In this document: positions 60,722 to 64,000 of the stretch, piece after piece | How the letters are laid out: each line of letters starts with the position of its first letter | Position numbering within the stretch: position 1 is the first letter of the stretch | IMG/VR virus record: IMGVR_UViG_3300035390_000014 | Coordinates: 1-64,000 of that record | Strand: one strand, 5' to 3' | Origin: a virus | DNA length: 64,000 nucleotides | Notes under the pieces: generated by a model | The model's input: the letters and a program-made list of their open reading frames with translations, nothing else | Told to the model about the DNA's origin: nothing | Databases searched by the model: none | Position numbers and translations under genes: made by a program

Positions 60722-61219
60722 TTATAGTTTTTTTAGAATTTTATTAAATTTGGCAATTTGTCTTTGGTAGAATGTTTCTTCTTTAGGAGTAATTCTTAAT
60801 GGGGATGTTATATTTACTTTTGATTTAAATAAGATATAATTTTGCTGTTTAAATTTTTCATCACTTATATTACCAAGTGAAATTAAATGATATAACCCAT
60901 TAACTTTTCTCCCTTGCATAACTATAATAATATGAGATGATGTAAATTTATTTAATTGAGCTATACCTTGATCAAATAATTCTATATTACCACCACCATA
61001 TTCACCAGCAGGAATATCTCCTTTGAATAATGCTTCTTTTTCTGAATGAATATGTGTTTTAATTGCTAGTACTTTTTGATTTGGAACTAAAGGAACTGTT
61101 TTTGGAACAGCAAAAGAGTGCCAATGATCGCTTTTATTAGGATCTTCGAACCGAAGGTCTTGATGAAATCCGGCACGACGCGCCTTGTGATTATGAATTA
61201 CAAATCTTACTTTTTTCAT
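60722..61219 (-). CDS. LigD-type 3'-phosphoesterase (stand-alone)
   Basis: 165 aa. FVIHNHKARRAGFHQDLRFE (H11, H19, D21, R23), WHSFAVPKTVPL, VLAIKTHIHSE and GDIPAGEYGGGN match the phosphoesterase domain of bacterial NHEJ ligase LigD ('FvvqkH.ArrlHyDfRlE', 'sWAvPkgp', 'GviPeGeYGaG'). That domain trims 3'-phosphates or ribonucleotides at DNA ends. No ligase, polymerase or Ku gene was seen around it. GAGGT site. Confidence 0.85.
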   Translation of the reverse strand: MKKVRFVIHNHKARRAGFHQDLRFEDPNKSDHWHSFAVPKTVPLVPNQKVLAIKTHIHSEKEALFKGDIPAGEYGGGNIELFDQGIAQLNKFTSSHIIIVMQGRKVNGLYHLISLGNISDEKFKQQNYILFKSKVNITSPLRITPKEETFYQRQIAKFNKILKKL

Positions 61220-61221
61220 AT

Positions 61222-61761
61222 TTACCTCACAGCGTTTTTAACTCTAAATGCTAAAGTATTCCACCATTTTTCCCAACCTGGTTGTCCATACCATGATTTA
61301 GAAGCCACAATAAATCTAGGTCTTCCTTGTTGTCCTATTTTATAATCACATTTAGTAACACCATGATTTAAAGAATTTTTAATTTTATCCAAATATTTTG
61401 TATCACTATCTTTATTTGGCATAACTCTAAATACTATAAAAGAAACCCAATCCTTATCATGACCTTCACAAGATGCTCGCATTTCAATTTCTTTAATAGA
61501 ACTTAGATCATTTAACCATTTATTTTCTATGTGGATATCTATACTTAAACCTTTCCAGGATTTATGTTCAATATTTCCTGGGTATTGTCCTCTCATACCA
61601 GTAGGAGCTTTTTTTCCATAAACCATTTCATAAGCTGCCACAGGAGAAGGCACTCTGTCAGACCCACCTCTTTGACCCATACCTCTACCTTGACCACTAC
61701 CAGATCTATATAAGTCTGGAAATTCATTTAAATGAGTTAAATATTTATTTATCAATGTCAT
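61222..61761 (-). CDS. Hypothetical protein with targeting-like N-terminus
   Basis: 179 aa, not recognised. N-terminus LINKYLTHLNEFPDLY resembles KIKTYLNHLHES in the next gene and the capsid-targeting sequence idea of T4 internal proteins (MKTYQEFIAEA). A G/R-rich stretch follows (GSGQGRGMGQRGGS), then a basic alpha/beta domain with several tryptophans. Possibly a protein packaged in the head. Confidence 0.65.
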   Translation of the reverse strand: MTLINKYLTHLNEFPDLYRSGSGQGRGMGQRGGSDRVPSPVAAYEMVYGKKAPTGMRGQYPGNIEHKSWKGLSIDIHIENKWLNDLSSIKEIEMRASCEGHDKDWVSFIVFRVMPNKDSDTKYLDKIKNSLNHGVTKCDYKIGQQGRPRFIVASKSWYGQPGWEKWWNTLAFRVKNAVR

Positions 61762-61763
61762 GT

Positions 61764-62036
61764 TTAATCCTCAACCCCGGCGTCTTTTTCCATTTTTGCC
61801 AATCTAGTGTAATAGTCAGAAATTTCAGCTAAATGATCTTTCGCAATACGCTCTGCTATTTTAGGATTATTAGTATGCTCTTTTTCAACTTCTATACCCA
61901 TTTTTAATTGTTCTGAATCATAAGAACCATTGAAATTAGTGGATTTGCCTGGGCCTAAAAATTTTTCAATTTCATCTGGTATACCATTAGATTCATGTAA
62001 GTGATTTAAATAGGTTTTTATTTTTTTATTTAACAT
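61764..62036 (-). CDS. DUF5661-like small protein
   Basis: 90 aa. SYDSEQLKMGIEVEKEHT, then PKIAERIAKDHLAEISDYYT and LAKMEKDA match the phage/bacterial DUF5661 pattern ('D..QL..GieVE.EHT.dp..A..IA.DHLaE.pdYYtrL..mE'). N-terminal KTYLNHLHES looks like a targeting segment. AGAGGT site. Function unknown. Confidence 0.75.
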   Translation of the reverse strand: MLNKKIKTYLNHLHESNGIPDEIEKFLGPGKSTNFNGSYDSEQLKMGIEVEKEHTNNPKIAERIAKDHLAEISDYYTRLAKMEKDAGVED

Positions 62037-62038
62037 AA

Positions 62039-62587
62039 CTAACCTCTTTTAATATTATTTTTATAATCCTCCAATGCTAACATAGCAAGACAATATGCAT
62101 CACAAATATTATCATCCTTAAAATCAATACCATATTTACATTTTGCTACACGCATCATCAAAGCTTTATCAGCATGTCCATCAGTTGTGTGCCATTTTTT
62201 TAATTGAGTTGGTGGTATTACTGCATAATAGGTATCTGATTTTATAAGTTTATTTAAAATTAAATACAATAAACCACATCTTTCAAATAACGTTGGACTA
62301 TTTGAACTATAAGCTAATCCTTCTATATATACGGATTGTAATCTAGCAACTTCATCTATATATCCTAATTGATCAAAAATATCAGATACTCTTTGTTCTC
62401 CACTCATATAACATTCTTTATCAGTTGAAATTAAATGCTCGTATTCAATTTCAGCTTTGTCATTAATTATAACAACCGCATTTCCTTTTAATGATGGATC
62501 AATACCAACAAAATGTTTTTCTAGGTTGTGCCAATCTTCGCCTTTTTCCATCTCTTCAAACATTTTACTTATATTAGCTTTACTCAT
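62039..62587 (-). CDS. RuvC-fold nuclease/Holliday-junction resolvase-like
   Basis: 182 aa. FVGIDPSLKG (D30), SVYIEGLAY (E89) and FKDDNICDAYCLA (D158, D159, D163) give the RuvC-type acidic metal site. PPTQLKKWHTTDGHADK is also typical of phage RuvC-like resolvases. Probably resolves recombination intermediates before packaging. It overlaps the next gene upstream by four bases (ATGA). Confidence 0.82.
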   Translation of the reverse strand: MSKANISKMFEEMEKGEDWHNLEKHFVGIDPSLKGNAVVIINDKAEIEYEHLISTDKECYMSGEQRVSDIFDQLGYIDEVARLQSVYIEGLAYSSNSPTLFERCGLLYLILNKLIKSDTYYAVIPPTQLKKWHTTDGHADKALMMRVAKCKYGIDFKDDNICDAYCLAMLALEDYKNNIKRG

Positions 62588-62856
62588 ATTATCATAATCC
62601 CAGGGTTATTAATTAATTCGATTAATACATCACCATGACATGCCTTAGGTTTACACCAACAACCAAGTACCTTACCTTTTAACTTTGGCAATGACTCCAT
62701 TATTTCTTTATTTTTTAAAGCATATATTCTATATTTCGCAATAACTTCTGATCTAGATCCATCTTTCCCTATAATAAATGGATTGCCCCATATTGTTCCA
62801 TGGCCAATATAAATATCATAATTAGATTTTTCGCAATGAACTATTTTAGTAGTCAT
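62584..62856 (-). CDS. DUF4326 domain protein
   Basis: 90 aa. YDIYIGHGTIWGNPFIIGKD, EVIAKYR and LKGKVLGCWCKPKACHGDVL match the DUF4326 family common in phages ('yiGRps.wGNPf.ig.dgtr..viakyr', 'l.gk.LgCwCaP..CHGdvL'). The conserved Cys-His pair suggests metal binding; function unknown. Start and stop overlap both neighbours. Confidence 0.85.
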   Translation of the reverse strand: MTTKIVHCEKSNYDIYIGHGTIWGNPFIIGKDGSRSEVIAKYRIYALKNKEIMESLPKLKGKVLGCWCKPKACHGDVLIELINNPGIMII

Positions 62857-63053
62857 TATTTATTTCTATTTCTACCCCCAGGAAATCCTGGACTTTGATT
62901 TTGACCATCACCACGTTTATTTCCTTGGTTGCCCCATTTACCCAATCCACCACCACTACCATCTTTTCTTCTTTCTCTTCTTGGTGTTGGAGTTCCTTGA
63001 CCATCTGTTTTGGGTCCATTGCCGTCAGGACCAGTTCCATCTTTATAAGGCAT
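62856..63053 (-). CDS. Glycine-rich small protein (DUF5320-like N-terminus)
   Basis: 65 aa. It starts PYKDGTGPDGNGPKTDGQG, like the 'MP.gDgTGP.G.GpmTGrG' start of DUF5320-type proteins, and continues as a G/N/R/K-rich disordered chain ending GGRNRNK. Strong AAGGAG site. Probably disordered and basic; function unknown. Confidence 0.65.
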   Translation of the reverse strand: MPYKDGTGPDGNGPKTDGQGTPTPRRERRKDGSGGGLGKWGNQGNKRGDGQNQSPGFPGGRNRNK

Positions 63054-63072
63054 AATAATCTCCTTTATATTA

Positions 63073-63294
63073 TTATAGTGACCATTCTGGATTTCTTGTT
63101 ATTGAAGCATTTGACCACATATTAGATTCTTCTATTTTTGTAATTGCATTAGATTTTTCTTTACTATCAGGACATAATTCATTTACTAGTTCACAATACT
63201 CTTTAGCCATATTTCTTAATCTTTCATATTTTATAAGATCATGTGGCATTGGTTTATGATATGTAAAATTATTTTCAATTTCTGTCTTTTTCAT
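63073..63294 (-). CDS. Acb2/Tad1-type cyclic-nucleotide sponge (anti-CBASS/anti-Thoeris)
   Basis: 73 aa from the ATG at 63292-63294, which has a perfect AAGGAG site; a longer upstream frame lacks one. FTYHKPMPHDLIKYERLRNM, then LCPDSKEKSNAITKIEESNM and WSNASITRN follow the pattern I recall for the Acb2/Tad1 helical-hairpin family ('y..iR..ak.la..i.e..P.SrErslAlT.lEEavMWaNa.IaRN'). Members bind cyclic oligonucleotides or gcADPR and block CBASS or Thoeris defence. Small stand-alone gene in an accessory cluster, overlapping the zinc-finger gene upstream by 20 bp. Confidence 0.78.
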   Translation of the reverse strand: MKKTEIENNFTYHKPMPHDLIKYERLRNMAKEYCELVNELCPDSKEKSNAITKIEESNMWSNASITRNPEWSL

Positions 63295-63601
63295 TAGGTT
63301 CTCCTTGTTCATAAAAATATGGATTATTATCTTCATCATATTCTTCTTCTGACCAATACAATTTATCACAATGTGGACATATTGGATTTAAAACCCCATG
63401 TTGTACAGTTCCACACCTTGGACAAGCAATCTCTCCAACTGGAACTTTATATTTTAATGCTGGATCTCTTGGCCAATCTTGATCTTTTAATTCTTTATCA
63501 TGAGCTTTAGCACATTCTTCACAACAAAATAATTGAAATATAGTATCTTTATCATTTTTCCATACATAATATTCTTTTTGACAATATAAGCATATAGCCA
63601 T
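63275..63601 (-). CDS. Zinc-finger protein, 108 aa
   Basis: Two metal sites: CLYCQKEYYVWKNDKD ... FCCEECAKAH near the N-terminus and ACPRCG...ICPHCD in the middle (CxxC pairs 14 residues apart). The C-terminus is acidic (EEYDEDNNPYFYEQGEPNEK). Not assigned to a family; probably a small nucleic-acid- or protein-binding protein. Confidence 0.7.
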   Translation of the reverse strand: MAICLYCQKEYYVWKNDKDTIFQLFCCEECAKAHDKELKDQDWPRDPALKYKVPVGEIACPRCGTVQHGVLNPICPHCDKLYWSEEEYDEDNNPYFYEQGEPNEKDRN

Positions 63602-63765
63602 TAGTATTCCTTTAATTGATTTCTAATATATTTTTTAGCTTCTTGTCTTGCTTTTTTCTTTCCGCAAGTACCCATATCTTCCCACCAATTTTTTAAACCA
63701 TGTAAAAGTTTATATGGATGATTTCTATAATTATATCTTATTTTTTTATTTCCATATGGTTGCAT
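63601..63765 (-). CDS. Small basic protein, 54 aa
   Basis: The ATG at 63763-63765 (MQPYGNKKIRYNYRNHPYKL...) starts four bases after the stop of the gene upstream, with a weak GGAT about ten bases before it. An earlier TTG at 63822 would overlap that gene by 53 bp, so the shorter form is preferred. Basic and aromatic, with LKNWWEDMGTCGKKKARQEA. Function unknown. Confidence 0.55.
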   Translation of the reverse strand: MQPYGNKKIRYNYRNHPYKLLHGLKNWWEDMGTCGKKKARQEAKKYIRNQLKEY

Positions 63766-63769
63766 AATA

Positions 63770-64000
63770 TTATCCAAAATCAATTGAAACGTTTGGTAAG
63801 TATAATCTTTCACATTTTTCAATACATTGTTCTTTTAACTCTTTACCTTCATCACCAACTTCTTCATTTAAAGGAATTTCTCCAAATGGTGTTCTGATTT
63901 GTCCACCATATTTTTTTCTTATTCTACCAATTTGAATCATGATATCAGCTAATGCAAATTTACAAAATAAAATTTGATGTTCATTTGGAATATCTCTTAG
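63770..64000 (-). CDS. C-terminal part of an unidentified gene (cut by window edge)
   Basis: An open frame enters from the window end and runs 76 codons to a stop (…LFCKFALADIMIQIGRIRKK, then TPFGEIPLNEEVGDEGK, ending IDFG). No family recognised from this fragment. Its stop is just before the next start. Confidence 0.6.
   Translation of the reverse strand, partial: LRDIPNEHQILFCKFALADIMIQIGRIRKKYGGQIRTPFGEIPLNEEVGDEGKELKEQCIEKCERLYLPNVSIDFG

Noticed and set aside
62846-63040. An alternative frame overlapping the glycine-rich gene
   Set aside because: The frame at 62856-63053 has the ribosome site and a known-type N-terminus; the other frame gives an M/V/E-rich shadow.

Overview
This window looks like part of a large (jumbo-class) tailed-phage genome. 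It is AT-rich, and every gene I can support reads on the minus strand. Genes are packed with ATGA/TAATG-type overlaps and mostly have strong GGAG-type ribosome binding sites. It combines a T4-like replication/recombination set (gp46/gp47-type nuclease, UvsW-type helicase, UvsX/RecA-type recombinase, two type II topoisomerase subunits, a candidate ssDNA-binding protein, a RuvC-fold nuclease), T4-like baseplate parts, and two separate multisubunit RNA polymerases of the kind known from phiKZ/AR9-type phages. No tRNA, CRISPR array or integrase was seen. The host is probably Gram-negative, judging from an exported CreA-like protein and a type IV pilin-like protein, but this is inference.

Layout: 1-118 partial P-loop kinase. 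128-5920 first RNA polymerase (beta, and beta-prime in one chain). 6291-13088 a ubiquitin-like conjugation cassette: two E2-like proteins, two ThiF/E1-like proteins, a ubiquitin-like (Ubl) protein with a SAP-like N-terminus, and a JAMM/JAB peptidase. 13091-17093 small proteins, an HNH protein, a radical SAM enzyme, zinc ribbons and a CreA-like secreted protein. 17104-28333 recombination and topoisomerase genes, interrupted by an HNH-QueD fusion and a pair of related membrane proteins, one with a type IV pilin N-terminus. 28392-33401 a MoxR ATPase / VWA-metallopeptidase pair and a candidate SSB. 33402-34170 is mostly non-coding, with inverted repeats, one small ORF and a 21-bp repeat. 34171-46355 holds structural-type membrane proteins surrounding a second RNA polymerase (beta, plus beta-prime split into two genes) and a staphylococcal-nuclease-fold protein. 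46466-47914 is a stand-alone transcription unit. 48076-55072 amidase and baseplate/tail genes. 55087-60563 Cas4-like nuclease, KH-domain protein, UvsX and class II ribonucleotide reductase. 60722-64000 accessory genes including a LigD-type 3'-phosphoesterase, a RuvC-fold protein and an Acb2/Tad1-type anti-defence protein.

How it fits together: the first polymerase sits beside early/accessory genes. The second lies among structural membrane proteins, and is therefore the better candidate for a virion-packaged enzyme. Candidate promoter motifs (a TTTTTAGAACAAA element and an AT-rich 21-bp repeat) sit upstream of transcription units, and intrinsic terminator hairpins delimit several of them.

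The most unusual content is the phage-borne Ubl cassette, which resembles the plasmid PRTRC E1/E2/Ubl/JAB set but carries a second E1/E2 pair. All identifications rest on reading motifs by eye; no database search was run.
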